Assembly (NCBI RefSeq): GCF_030409505.1
Contig: NZ_JAUFPZ010000002.1
Location: forward strand, 3,293,501 to 3,357,500
Origin: Zunongwangia endophytica
Lineage (GTDB): Bacteria; Bacteroidota; Bacteroidia; Flavobacteriales; Flavobacteriaceae
Direction: 5' to 3'
DNA length: 64,000 nucleotides
In this document: piece by piece, positions 45,404-54,950 of the stretch
Layout: each line of letters opens with the position of its first letter
Numbering within the stretch: position 1 is the stretch's first letter
Made by a program: the position numbers and the translations under genes
Notes under the pieces: model-generated
Told to the model about the DNA's origin: nothing
The model's input: the letters and a program-made list of their open reading frames with translations, nothing else
Databases searched by the model: none

Positions 45404-46207
45404 ATGAAAAAACAAATTTTTAATTTTAAGACACTATTTTTACTGGTACTTGCCGGTATTACGCTAACCTCTTGTAGCGATGATGACGATAATGTTGCTA
45501 CTGAAGAAAATGCCAGAGTCGCTTTTAGAATGGTCGATGCTCCCGGAGATTTTGATGAGGTAAATATCGATGTTGAAGAAGTGAGAGTACAAGTTGATGC
45601 TGAAGGTGAAGATGATGGCTGGATAATATTAGATACTGAAGCCGGAATTTATAATTTATTAGAACTTACCGGTGGTGTGTCGCAATTATTAGCCGACGAA
45701 GAAATTGCACCTGGATATGCGGGACAAATTCGTTTAATTTTAGGAGATGATAATTCGGTAGTTGTAGATGGCGAGCAATATGCACTGGCAACACCAAGCG
45801 CTCAACAATCTGGATTAAAACTAAACCTGAATAAAGAATTAGAAGCAGGCGAAGCATATACGTATACGCTGGATTTTGACGTAGAAGAATCGATTGTTGT
45901 ACAAGGAAACGGCGGATATTTATTAAAACCTGTTATTCGTTTATCTGCTGAAGAAAATTCAGGTAAAATTGTAGGTGAAGTTCACCCTTCAGGTTTTAGA
46001 AGTTTAGTTACGGCTAAAAATGCTTCGAATACTATTTCTGCTTACACAAACGAAGACGGTGATTTTACACTTTACGGGGTGCCAGAAGGCACTTACCAAA
46101 TTACGATAATCGCAGACGAAACTTCAGGTCTAGACCCTATTACAGAAGACAACGTGGTTGTAGAAGATGGTGAGATTACAGATGTAGAGACTTTATTTTT
46201 AGAATAG
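45404..46207 (+). CDS. DUF4382 lipoprotein with a C-terminal carboxypeptidase-regulatory-like domain
   Basis: 267 residues. A lipoprotein signal ends ITLTSC, with the lipidated cysteine near 24, followed by an acidic stretch (DDDD). Residues about 35-180 form the DUF4382 domain (ARVAFRMVDAPGDFDEVNIDV). Residues about 185-265 form a beta-sandwich of the CarboxypepD_reg type (GEVHPSGFRSLVTA ... YTNEDGDFTLYGVPEGTYQI). It is likely anchored to the outer membrane; the role is unknown. Single gene with a strong terminator. Confidence 0.9.
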   Translation: MKKQIFNFKTLFLLVLAGITLTSCSDDDDNVATEENARVAFRMVDAPGDFDEVNIDVEEVRVQVDAEGEDDGWIILDTEAGIYNLLELTGGVSQLLADEEIAPGYAGQIRLILGDDNSVVVDGEQYALATPSAQQSGLKLNLNKELEAGEAYTYTLDFDVEESIVVQGNGGYLLKPVIRLSAEENSGKIVGEVHPSGFRSLVTAKNASNTISAYTNEDGDFTLYGVPEGTYQITIIADETSGLDPITEDNVVVEDGEITDVETLFLE

Positions 46208-46227
46208 TTTCAGCTTGTAGATAAAAC

Positions 46228-46257
46228 AAAAAAGGGCGCTCTAGAGCGCCCTTTTTT
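46228..46257 (+). terminator. Terminator after the DUF4382 lipoprotein gene
   Basis: A perfect palindrome GGGCGCTC/GAGCGCCC (46234-46251), preceded by A and followed by TTTTTT, 21 bases past the stop. Confidence 0.85.
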
Positions 46258-46440
46258 ATTGCGTAAATGTTTGAAAGACTAATGATCCTAAGTTTAGGCA
46301 TTTATAAGTGAAATTTTTGATGTATTATAAAATCTTAATATTTAGCGATTTAGTTTTGTTTTGAAAATATTAATCCCTGATACACAATACAATTTGTGAC
46401 ATTCCGTTAGATTTATGCTTAAACCAAATAAACTAGATTA

Positions 46441-46468
46441 TTGAATATCCGAAAGTTTAATAATTTTG
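46441..46468 (+). promoter_or_regulatory. Bat operon promoter
   Basis: TTG (46441-46443) is followed after 17 bases by TAATTTTG (46461-46468), a full match to TAnnTTTG. It predicts a leader of about 50 bases before moxR. The rest of the 318-base gap before it holds only the upstream terminator and AT-rich sequence. Confidence 0.6.
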
Positions 46469-46525
46469 AATTTGCTACGACCGCTGTATGGTTGTATATT
46501 CACGTTTTAAAATCTAATTAGAATA

Positions 46526-47529
46526 ATGACAGACAATCAATCTTCTTTAGACATCGCCAGTCTAAACGAAAAAATTGAAAGAGAAAGTGCTTTCGTAGAT
46601 GTGTTGACAACAGAAATGAACAAAGTGATTGTTGGCCAAAAACATATGGTAGAGCGTTTACTTATAGGTTTATTAGGGCAGGGGCATATCCTTTTAGAAG
46701 GTGTTCCCGGCTTGCAAAAACCCTGGCAATTAATACATTATCTCAGGCAGTACACGGGTCGTTTAGCCGTGTGCAGTTTACGCCAGATTTGCTTCCAGCA
46801 GATGTTGTTGGTACGCTGATCTATAATATGAAAATCAACGATTTTAGTATAAAAAAGGGACCGATTTTCGCCAATTTCGTTCTTGCAGATGAGATTAACC
46901 GTGCACCGGCAAAAGTACAATCGGCACTATTAGAAGCCATGCAGGAAAAGCAGGTTACTATTGGTGACGAGACTTTTAAGCTAGACAAACCGTTTTTGGT
47001 AATGGCTACGCAAAACCCGGTAGAACAAGAAGGAACATATCCTTTGCCAGAAGCACAGGTCGATCGTTTTATGCTAAAAACAGTAATTAAATATCCACAA
47101 TTAGAGGAAGAGCAAATGATTGTTCGTGCCAACCTAAGAGGGAGCTTTGAAAAAGTGAACCAGGTGGTAAGTATCGAGCAGATCTTAAGAGCTCAGCAAG
47201 CGGTTAGAGAAGTGTATATGGATGAGAAGATCGAGAAATATATTCTTGATATCATTTTTGCCACTCGTACTCCTGAAAAATACAAACTAGAAGATCTAAA
47301 ACCTCTAATTAATTTTGGAGCTTCTCCTCGTGGTAGTATTAACCTGGCAACTGCAGCAAAATGTTATGCATTTATTAAACGTAGAGGATATGTAATTCCT
47401 GAAGACGTAAGAGCAGTAGTTTATGATGTATTACGCCACAGAATAGGAATCACCTACGAAGCTGAAGCCGAAAATATAACTTCTGAAGATATTATTGCTA
47501 AGATCGTAAACGAGATCGAAGTACCGTAG
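46526..47529 (+). pseudogene. moxR: MoxR-family AAA+ ATPase gene carrying a one-base frameshift
   Basis: The first frame (46526 to 46819) reads normally to ILLEGVPGL and then turns into QKPWQLIHYL. The expected Walker A end, GLAKT, and the following LAINTLSQAVHGSFSRVQF return if one G is added near 46714. From about 46771 the second frame carries QFTPDLLPADVVGT, the Walker B segment LADEINRAPAKVQSALLEAM and the sensor TQNPVEQEGTYPLPEAQ. So the gene is complete apart from one missing base inside the P loop. It would normally act as a chaperone-like ATPase for the Bat VWA proteins. A sequence error and a true mutation cannot be separated here. Confidence 0.92.
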
Positions 47530-47550
47530 CTATACACATTTATCAATTGG

Positions 47551-47577
47551 CAATTATCAAAGACGTTTTGATAGTTG
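47551..47577 (+). other. Hairpin between moxR and the DUF58 gene
   Basis: An 11-bp stem (47551-47561 with 47567-47577, one G-T pair) with a 5-nt loop and no T run lies inside the operon. It may be an mRNA-stability or processing site. It may also belong to the AT-rich intergenic repeat type common in these genomes. Confidence 0.45.
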
Positions 47578-47604
47578 ATTATTGTTATTTGTTTATTGAA
47601 TTAT

Positions 47605-48471
47605 ATGGATACCAAAGAGTTACTTAAAAAAGTTCGTAAGATCGAAATAAAGACCCGTCGCCTTAGTGATCATATCTTTGGCGGTGAGTATCATTCTACT
47701 TTTAAAGGAAGGGGAATGACTTTTAGCGAAGTGCGAAAATATCAGTTTGGCGATGATGTTCGTAGTATAGACTGGAATGTTACTGCCAAGTATAACGAGC
47801 CTTTCGTAAAAGTTTTTGAGGAAGAACGAGAGCTAACCATGATGTTAGTGGTAGATGTTTCTGGATCTGAGTTTTTCGGAACTCAAAGTCAGTTTAAAAA
47901 AGAAGTGATTACTGAAATTGCGGCGACTTTGGCATTTTCAGCAACACAAAATAATGATAAGATCGGTTTGCTAATGTTTTCAGACCAGATCGAAAATTAT
48001 ATTCCGCCTAAAAAAGGAAAATCTCACGTTCTAAGAATTATTCGAGAACTTATAGAATTTAAGCCCAAAAGCAAGAAAACCGATATTGGTAAAGGATTAA
48101 AATACCTTTCTAATGTGATGAAAAAGAAAGCAATTGTTTTTGTGCTTTCCGATTTTATTGGCGATGATTATCAACAAACTCTAAAGATTACCGGAAACAA
48201 GCACGATGTTACGGGAATACGAGTTTACGATCAACGTGAAAAGGAAATTCCTAATCTTGGTTTGGTACAAATGTTGGATGAAGAGACCAACGAATATATC
48301 ACCGTAAATACGGGCAGTAAATCGGTAAGAAGAAGTTATACCGATCATTATCTGGATCGTGTCAAATATTTTGAAGAAAGCTTTAAGCTAAGTGGCTCGG
48401 GAGTAATTAATACCAGAGTAGACGAAAGTTACGTGAAAAAACTTTTGGGGTATTTTAAAAGAAGAGGCTAA
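47605..48471 (+). CDS. DUF58 (von Willebrand-like) protein of the Bat operon
   Basis: 288 residues from the ATG at 47605; an ATG at 47575 would add ten residues of unlike character. The DUF58 signature is GGEYHSTFKGRGMTFSEVRKYQFGDDVRSIDWNVTA, split here as GGEYHSTFKGRG and FGDDVRSIDW. A VWA-like DVSGSEFFG follows (about 90-98). It is cytoplasmic, without membrane helices, and normally works with MoxR. It lies between moxR and a BatD-like gene. Confidence 0.93.
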   Translation: MDTKELLKKVRKIEIKTRRLSDHIFGGEYHSTFKGRGMTFSEVRKYQFGDDVRSIDWNVTAKYNEPFVKVFEEERELTMMLVVDVSGSEFFGTQSQFKKEVITEIAATLAFSATQNNDKIGLLMFSDQIENYIPPKKGKSHVLRIIRELIEFKPKSKKTDIGKGLKYLSNVMKKKAIVFVLSDFIGDDYQQTLKITGNKHDVTGIRVYDQREKEIPNLGLVQMLDEETNEYITVNTGSKSVRRSYTDHYLDRVKYFEESFKLSGSGVINTRVDESYVKKLLGYFKRRG

Positions 48472-48481
48472 GCATATTAAG

Positions 48482-50140
48482 ATGAAGAAAAATCCATTGT
48501 CAGACACTATATATATACAACATGCTGTCAAAAAGCGATTATCGGCGATTTTAGTGATTGCTTTCGCTTTTTTTGCAATGCCATTAGTTGCTCAGCAGGC
48601 TCAGGTTTCAGTAAAAATAGATACTGCGCAAATTAAGATTGGAGAGCAAATTTCCTATAAAATAAATGTTGAAACCGATTCTACGAATCTTGTTGTTTTT
48701 CCTGAAGGAAACACTTTTGCACCTTTAGAAATTGTAGAATCTTTAGGAACAGATACTACACGAGTACAAAATAAATATAAGCTGCTAAAAGCCTATACGC
48801 TTACGCAGTTTGATTCTGGTTCGTATACCATTCCGCAGCAAAGAATTATCATTAACAATAAGCCTTTCTTAACCGATTCGATGCGTGTTGAGGTTGCCGA
48901 TGTAGCAGTAGATACTACAAAGCAGGAAATGTATCCAATAAAGCCATCGGTAGAGATTCCTAAAAGTTTTAGTATTCCAAACTGGATTTGGTGGTTATTG
49001 TTAGCATTGGTCATTTTGGGCGTTTTAGCTTTCTTTTTTATTAAACGCAGAAGAGAAAAAGCCTTAGAAAATAAATTACCACCCTACGAACAAGCCATAA
49101 AGGATTTAGAAACTTTAGACAAAAGTTCGCTGTTGGAAAGCCGAGAGGTTAAAGAGTATTATTCAAGGTTAACCTATGCAGTAAGACGATATCTAGACGA
49201 AAAGGTTTATGATCGCGCTATGGAAAGTACTACAACCGAGCTAATTGACTTTCTAGAAATTCAGCAAAAATCGGGAGTTCTACAGTTACACGGCAAAACA
49301 CTAGAAAATTTAAAACAAATTTTAAATAGAGCCGATTTAGCAAAATTTGCAGGCTCACGTCCCGATGTTATTACGGCAAAAGAAGATCGTAATAAAACCC
49401 GAATGATCATTAACGATGTAAAATCATCGATGCCAGAGCCTTCTGAAGAAGAGCTAATGTTAGATGAAGAATATCGCCAAAACAAAATTTCAAAAAGAAG
49501 AAAGAAAAGACTGATTTTGGGAATTTCAGGAGGTGTTTTAGTGATATTTATAGCACTGGCTGTTTTAATTAGCTCTAAAGGTTTGGATTATGTGGTCGAT
49601 ACGTATTGGGGACATCCAACAAAAGAATTATTAGAAGGTGATTGGATAAGAAGTGAGTATGGAGCACCAGCTGTGTATATTACCACTCCAGATGTTCTGG
49701 TAAGAAAAGACATGGAGCTTAGCGAGGATGCTACTCAATCTTATGTAGATGCGCAGATGTTTAGTTTTGGTAGTTTGGTTAGTAATTTTTATACCAGCTT
49801 AAGTACCAGAATGTTTAGTAAAAAAGACCAATTTGATCTTAAAACGGGTGTAGATGGCGTTTATAAAGAGTTGGAGAATCAGGGAGCACAGAATATAGTG
49901 ATGAAGCAGGAAGATTTTACGACGGTAAATGGTGCAAAAGGCGTAAAAGTCTTTGGCACTTTAGAAATGACAAATCCTATAAACGACGAAATTCAGCCTA
50001 AAAAATATAGTATTCTGAATTTTGCTCAAAATGGTGGCTTCCAACAAATCACAGTGATTTATAATGAAGACGATAGCTATGCTGAAGAAATTTCCGGAAG
50101 GATTATTAATTCGGTAGAACTTATAAAATCAACAAATTAA
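48482..50140 (+). CDS. BatD-like membrane protein of the Bat operon
   Basis: 552 residues. A signal or first helix (about 18-38) is followed by a periplasmic beta domain (VSVKIDTAQIKIGEQISYKI). Next come a membrane helix near 165-187 (PNWIWWLLLALVILGVLAFF), a cytoplasmic helical part and a second helix near 345-365. A further C-terminal periplasmic domain of about 180 residues follows. The first half resembles BatD; the C-terminal domain is not one I recognise. Its stop overlaps the batA ATG. Confidence 0.78.
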   Translation: MKKNPLSDTIYIQHAVKKRLSAILVIAFAFFAMPLVAQQAQVSVKIDTAQIKIGEQISYKINVETDSTNLVVFPEGNTFAPLEIVESLGTDTTRVQNKYKLLKAYTLTQFDSGSYTIPQQRIIINNKPFLTDSMRVEVADVAVDTTKQEMYPIKPSVEIPKSFSIPNWIWWLLLALVILGVLAFFFIKRRREKALENKLPPYEQAIKDLETLDKSSLLESREVKEYYSRLTYAVRRYLDEKVYDRAMESTTTELIDFLEIQQKSGVLQLHGKTLENLKQILNRADLAKFAGSRPDVITAKEDRNKTRMIINDVKSSMPEPSEEELMLDEEYRQNKISKRRKKRLILGISGGVLVIFIALAVLISSKGLDYVVDTYWGHPTKELLEGDWIRSEYGAPAVYITTPDVLVRKDMELSEDATQSYVDAQMFSFGSLVSNFYTSLSTRMFSKKDQFDLKTGVDGVYKELENQGAQNIVMKQEDFTTVNGAKGVKVFGTLEMTNPINDEIQPKKYSILNFAQNGGFQQITVIYNEDDSYAEEISGRIINSVELIKSTN

Positions 50141-51144
50141 TGTTTGCGAATTTCACTTTCGAAAATCCTGAGTTTTTCTGGTTGTTTATTTTACTTCCGG
50201 TGGCGATAGCATGGTATTTCTGGAAAAGAAATCTGCAAACCCCGGCTTTACGAATGTCCAGCATTCAGGGATTTAAAGCAAAACCGAGTATTTTGGCAAA
50301 ATTGAAGCCGATTCTTTTCGTTTTAAGAATCCTGGCTTTGGCATTGTTAATTGTCGCATTGGCAAGACCAAGAACAGTAGATGTTTCTACCAGAACAAAT
50401 AGTACACAAGGTATTGATATTGTAATGGCCATAGATGTTTCTGCCAGTATGCTGGCAAGAGACCTTCAGCCTAACCGGTTAGAAGCATTAAAATCTGTTG
50501 GGGAAGAATTTATTAAAGATCGACCTACAGATCGAATAGGTTTGGTGTTATATTCAGGAGAAAGTTTTACAAAAACGCCTATTACCAGCGATAAATCTGT
50601 AGTACTACGAGCGCTAGAAGGGATTGAGTTTAATAATGTGTTACAGGGAGGTACAGCTATCGGATCTGGATTGGCGACTTCGGTAAATCGACTAAAAGAT
50701 AGTAAGGCAGAAAGTAAAGTAATTATCCTGCTTACCGATGGTGTTAATAATTCAGGATTTATAGATCCGAAGGTAGCTAGTGAGTTAGCAAAAGAATTTA
50801 ATATTAAAGTTTATACTATTGGTGTAGGAAGTAATGGCATGGCGCTAACACCTATTGGAGTCTTGCCTAATGGTAGATTTCAGTTTGGTAATCGTAAGGT
50901 TGAAATCGATGAGGAGCTATTGCAACAGATTGCCGATGAAACCGGCGGTAAGTACTTCCGGGCAACCAATAACGAGAAGCTAGAAGATATTTACGAAGAG
51001 ATCGATCAACTAGAGAAAACAGAAATTGAAGAATTTAAGTATACCAATTACGACGAGAAATTTCGTCCCTTTGCTTTGTTGGCAGGTGCGTTATTATTAT
51101 TTGAATTGTTATTGAGGTATACCGTGTTTAGAAGTTTTATATAA
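50140..51144 (+). CDS. batA: BatA, VWA-domain membrane protein
   Basis: 334 residues. Two N-terminal membrane helices (about 10-28 and 57-75), a VWA domain with a complete MIDAS motif (VMAIDVSASML near 92-102), and a C-terminal helix. Bat proteins are linked to aerotolerance and stress resistance in Bacteroidota, by a mechanism that is not settled. It overlaps the BatD-like gene by one base; batB follows nine bases later. Confidence 0.94.
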   Translation: MFANFTFENPEFFWLFILLPVAIAWYFWKRNLQTPALRMSSIQGFKAKPSILAKLKPILFVLRILALALLIVALARPRTVDVSTRTNSTQGIDIVMAIDVSASMLARDLQPNRLEALKSVGEEFIKDRPTDRIGLVLYSGESFTKTPITSDKSVVLRALEGIEFNNVLQGGTAIGSGLATSVNRLKDSKAESKVIILLTDGVNNSGFIDPKVASELAKEFNIKVYTIGVGSNGMALTPIGVLPNGRFQFGNRKVEIDEELLQQIADETGGKYFRATNNEKLEDIYEEIDQLEKTEIEEFKYTNYDEKFRPFALLAGALLLFELLLRYTVFRSFI

Positions 51145-51152
51145 AGCTTGCA

Positions 51153-52196
51153 ATGTTAGTATTTGAAGAAGAAATATATTTTTGGCTGTTTTTAGTCATT
51201 CCAGTGGTTTTACTGCTATTTGTTTTCCTTTTATTCTGGAAGCGAAAAGCACGTAAAAGCTTTGCCAGTAATGAACTTTTGGAAAGATTAGCACCTAATA
51301 AATCTAATTTTAAGCCTATACTTAAAGTTATTTTATTGTGCTTAGCTTTGGCTTGTTTGGTAGTTGCTTTAGTGAATCCTAAGATGGGAACTACCATGGA
51401 AACTGTAAAGCGAGAAGGCGTGGATATTGTATTTGCGATCGACGTTTCTAAAAGTATGGATGCTGAAGATATTGCACCTAGCCGTTTAGAGAAATCTAAG
51501 CAATTAGTACGACAAATTTTGGGCGGCTTAGGTAGTGACCGTGTAGGGATCATTGCGTATGCCGGCAGTGCTTTTCCGCAGTTACCCATTACGACAGATT
51601 ATGCTTCTGCAAAAATGTTTCTTCAGGCGCTAAATACCGATATGATTAGCTCTCAGGGAACCGCGATTCGAGATGCAATCGATTTGGCAACCACTTATTA
51701 CGACGATGATACGCAAACCAATCGCGTATTATTTATTATAAGTGATGGCGAGGACCACGAAGGTAATGTAGAGTCTATTGCCGATGATGCTTCAGAAGAA
51801 GGAATTAGAATCTATACCATTGGAGTAGGGACAGAAAAAGGTGGTCCAATTCCTATTAAAAGAAATGGTGTAGTTCAGAATTATAAAAAAGATCAAAATG
51901 GCGAAACAGTAATCACCAAGCTGGATCCCAATACGCTTAAAGAAATAGCTTCACAGGCTAACGGACAATATATAGAAGGTAATGTAACTAATAACGTGAC
52001 CGAAACGGTACAAGATTTGTTACAAAACATAGAGAAAACTGAATTTGAAGCGAAGCAATTTGCCGATTATCAATCACATTTTCAGTGGTTTTTGGGTCTA
52101 TGCTTTCTGTTTTTGTTTTTAGATGTATTCCTTCTAGAGAGGAGTACTGCCTGGATTAAAAAACTTAATTTGTTTAACGAAACAAAAAAGGGTTGA
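51153..52196 (+). CDS. batB: BatB, VWA-domain membrane protein
   Basis: 347 residues. Same layout as BatA: two N-terminal helices (about 10-28 and 55-75), a VWA domain with MIDAS (VFAIDVSKSMDAEDI near 91-105), and a C-terminal helix (FLGLCFLFLFLDVFLLE). It probably pairs with BatA. It ends two bases before the batC start. Confidence 0.94.
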   Translation: MLVFEEEIYFWLFLVIPVVLLLFVFLLFWKRKARKSFASNELLERLAPNKSNFKPILKVILLCLALACLVVALVNPKMGTTMETVKREGVDIVFAIDVSKSMDAEDIAPSRLEKSKQLVRQILGGLGSDRVGIIAYAGSAFPQLPITTDYASAKMFLQALNTDMISSQGTAIRDAIDLATTYYDDDTQTNRVLFIISDGEDHEGNVESIADDASEEGIRIYTIGVGTEKGGPIPIKRNGVVQNYKKDQNGETVITKLDPNTLKEIASQANGQYIEGNVTNNVTETVQDLLQNIEKTEFEAKQFADYQSHFQWFLGLCFLFLFLDVFLLERSTAWIKKLNLFNETKKG

Positions 52197-52197
52197 T

Positions 52198-53118
52198 ATG
52201 AGATGTATTAAACTAATTTTTGGACAAAGCTCGTTTTTTCTATGCTTAGCATTGATTATGTCGTCGACTTTAAGTGCGCAACAAAGCGACGATATGGAGA
52301 AGATGAAGGAAGAAGCAAACAGCTATTTAAACGAGGCTGAAAAAGCTTTGGGTGAAAACGATTTTGCAAGTGCCGAAGCAGCTTATCGAAAGGCTATTGC
52401 CAAAGATCCTTCTAATACCGCTGCCAAATATAATATGGGAAATCTGTATTATAATCGAGAAAAATCTGGAGAATCCCAGTCTAAATTTGTTGCGGCTAAA
52501 GAAGTGTCTGAAAATAAAGAAGATCGCCATAGGATTAATCATAACTTGGGGAATTCTTTTATGAAACAGAAGAAGTATAAAGAGGCAGTAGAAGCATATA
52601 AAAATGCGTTAAGAAATGATCCTACAGACGACGAAACTCGATATAACCTTGCTTTAGCTAAAAAGAAGCTGGAAGAAGAGCAGGAGAAAAATCAGGATAA
52701 CAAAGATAATCAGGACGATCAGGAAAATAAAGATCAAAACGAAGATAAGCAGGATCAGGATAAAGATCAGGACGATAAAGGAGACGAGGGGAAAGATAAA
52801 GATGAAGAAGGACAGCCTAAAGATGAAGGTGATAACAAAGAACAGGATCCTAAAGATGGCGAGGGCGATCAAGAAAACGAAAAGCCAAATGAGCCAGATC
52901 CTAAAGAACAAAATAAGGGTGATCAGGACGAAAAGGATCAAAAAGGAAAGCCTGATGAACAAAAACAGCAAAAGCCCCAACCTGCCCAGGGACAACTTTC
53001 GCCTCAACAAATTAAAAGCTTGTTAGAAGCAATGAATAATGAAGAAGAGAAAGTGCAGGATAAAATTAATGCTGAAAAAGCTAAAGGAGTAAAAACCAGA
53101 TCTGATAAAGATTGGTAA
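52198..53118 (+). CDS. batC: BatC, TPR protein with a charged low-complexity tail
   Basis: 306 residues. A signal peptide (ending STLSAQ near 27) is followed by TPR units from about 38 to 150 (ADKDPSNTAAKYNMGNLYY-like pattern, then NPTDDETRYNLALA-like). Next comes a region of roughly 110 residues (about 160-270) made almost wholly of K, D, E, Q, N and G. A short conserved end follows, LSPQQIKSLLEAMNNEE. It is periplasmic and probably scaffolds BatA and BatB. Confidence 0.92.
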   Translation: MRCIKLIFGQSSFFLCLALIMSSTLSAQQSDDMEKMKEEANSYLNEAEKALGENDFASAEAAYRKAIAKDPSNTAAKYNMGNLYYNREKSGESQSKFVAAKEVSENKEDRHRINHNLGNSFMKQKKYKEAVEAYKNALRNDPTDDETRYNLALAKKKLEEEQEKNQDNKDNQDDQENKDQNEDKQDQDKDQDDKGDEGKDKDEEGQPKDEGDNKEQDPKDGEGDQENEKPNEPDPKEQNKGDQDEKDQKGKPDEQKQQKPQPAQGQLSPQQIKSLLEAMNNEEEKVQDKINAEKAKGVKTRSDKDW

Positions 53119-53166
53119 TCTTCTAGATTTTTAAAATATAATTCAGATTAGAATTAAGGTTTACAA

Positions 53167-54948
53167 ATGAAAATAAAGTTAATAGTATTAAGTCTGTTTT
53201 TATTTACTACCGGGCTTCTTTCTGCACAGGTGAAATTTACCGCAGAAGTTAGCAGGGAAGACATTGGAATTAATGAGCGCTTGCGTGTAGATTTCAATAT
53301 GAATAAAGACGGGGATAACTTTACACCACCGTCATTTACTGGTTTTGCCGTTGTTGGTGGGCCTAATCAACAAGTAAGTAATAGATGGGTTAATGGGAAA
53401 AGTACATTCTCCAAAACCTACAGTTATTATCTGGAACCAACTTCCAAAGGAAATAAAACCATCGGCCAGGCTGAAGTAAAAATAGAAGGAACAGTTTATA
53501 AAACAACTCCTGTAAACGTCAAAGTTGGGGATGCTGTAGAACGACCTCAGGATGGTAATAATTCGAATATCGTTCCAGAAGACAACCTCCATTTTGTAGC
53601 GGAAATTTCTAAAGCTAACCCATATTTAAATGAAGCGGTAACGGTTGTTTATAAGCTGTATGTAAGTCCGCGTATAAGCGTTAGTAATTACAGAATGCTA
53701 GATAATCCTTCTTTTCCAGATTTTTGGAGTCAGGCGTTAGATAGTAGAAACGTTAGAGTAGAAGAAGGAACTTATCGTGGCGAGCCTTATCGTTATGTAG
53801 TTTTATATAAAACATTGCTTTACCCTCAAAAGACGGGTAAACTGGAAATCGATCCTTTGGCAGTTTCTGTCTCGGTTGATGTTCCCAGCCAGCGAAGAAG
53901 CATATTTGGAGGAGTTATTTATCAAACCGTTGAAAAACGTGTTACTTCAAATAGTCGAGAAATAGACGTAAAACCACTTCCTACTAAGGGCAAACCAGCA
54001 AACTTCTCTGGAGCTGTAGGTAGTTTCGAGTTCGATGTTGAGCCTAGTAAAACTACGTTAGATGCTGGAGAATCCTTAACAACTTCAGTAAAAGTTAGAG
54101 GTCGCGGAAATTTGATGCTTTTTGAGCTTCCAGATTTAACGGTGCCTAGCTCTTTAGAGATTTATGAGCCAGAACGGAAAGAAAATTTCAGTTCTAATGC
54201 AAACGGTACTCAGGGTAGCGTAGCCGAGGATTATACGATCGTTCCCAGCAGGAAAGGGAAGTATCCAATTCCGGGATTAAATTTCTCTTATTTTGATCCT
54301 CGATCAGAAACGTACAGATCCATATCGACAGAAGATATTATTATAGATGTTGAAAACGGACCTGTAGGAGCGCCAGTGAATGCGAATGCAAATAGTGATG
54401 GGGCAAATGTAGCAAACACTAATAAGCAAGCAGTTACTCTTAGCGGAGACCAATTTAGATATATTAAATTAAATGCAGATTTAAAAGCTATAAATGCTCC
54501 TGCATTTTTTAGATCATGGCTATTCTGGGCGTTGTTAATATTACCATTATTAGTTATTCCAATTGTGATTTTATTTGGTAAAAAGCGCGAAGCCAGAGCC
54601 AATGATGTCACTGGAAACAAAATTAGAAAAGCAGATAAGTTAGCGAGAAAATACCTTTCTGAAGCTAGAAAAAACCTTGGTGAGCAGCAGCAATTTTATA
54701 TCGCTTTAGAAAGAGCAATGCATAATTATTTGAAAGCAAAGCTGCATATCCAGACCGGCGAAATGAGTAAGGAAAGGATAAGTGAAGTTCTTGCTAGTAA
54801 GGGCGTTGATAATACAACAATAACCCAATTTATTGAGATTTTAAAAAGTTGCGAATTCGCAAGATATACGCCTGCATCGATGGATACCATGAAACAGGAT
54901 TATGACAAAGCAGCAAGTGTTATTTCAACTTTAGATAAACAATTGTAA
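53167..54948 (+). CDS. batD: BatD, oxygen-tolerance membrane protein
   Basis: 593 residues. The signal peptide ends GLLSAQ (about 1-20). A long periplasmic beta-rich part follows (VKFTAEVSREDIGINERLRVDF at the start, split as VKFTAEVSRED and NERLRVDF). A membrane helix lies near 444-464 (WLFWALLILPLLVIPIVILF), and a helical cytoplasmic tail of about 125 residues ends the protein. This is the BatD/DUF entry typical of Bat operons. batE starts two bases past its stop. Confidence 0.93.
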   Translation: MKIKLIVLSLFLFTTGLLSAQVKFTAEVSREDIGINERLRVDFNMNKDGDNFTPPSFTGFAVVGGPNQQVSNRWVNGKSTFSKTYSYYLEPTSKGNKTIGQAEVKIEGTVYKTTPVNVKVGDAVERPQDGNNSNIVPEDNLHFVAEISKANPYLNEAVTVVYKLYVSPRISVSNYRMLDNPSFPDFWSQALDSRNVRVEEGTYRGEPYRYVVLYKTLLYPQKTGKLEIDPLAVSVSVDVPSQRRSIFGGVIYQTVEKRVTSNSREIDVKPLPTKGKPANFSGAVGSFEFDVEPSKTTLDAGESLTTSVKVRGRGNLMLFELPDLTVPSSLEIYEPERKENFSSNANGTQGSVAEDYTIVPSRKGKYPIPGLNFSYFDPRSETYRSISTEDIIIDVENGPVGAPVNANANSDGANVANTNKQAVTLSGDQFRYIKLNADLKAINAPAFFRSWLFWALLILPLLVIPIVILFGKKREARANDVTGNKIRKADKLARKYLSEARKNLGEQQQFYIALERAMHNYLKAKLHIQTGEMSKERISEVLASKGVDNTTITQFIEILKSCEFARYTPASMDTMKQDYDKAASVISTLDKQL

Positions 54949-54950
54949 TT

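Noticed and set aside
46821..47132. A 103-codon minus-strand frame within moxR
   Set aside because: It lies opposite the conserved AAA+ core and is a shadow frame.
46526..47529. Two separate overlapping genes in place of moxR
   Set aside because: Both frames together give one complete MoxR with a single missing base, so two genes would be an artefact of the frameshift.
52654..53010. A 118-codon hydrophobic minus-strand frame with many Ile, Leu and Phe
   Set aside because: It is the complement of the K/D/E/Q-rich tail of BatC, which always gives such a frame.
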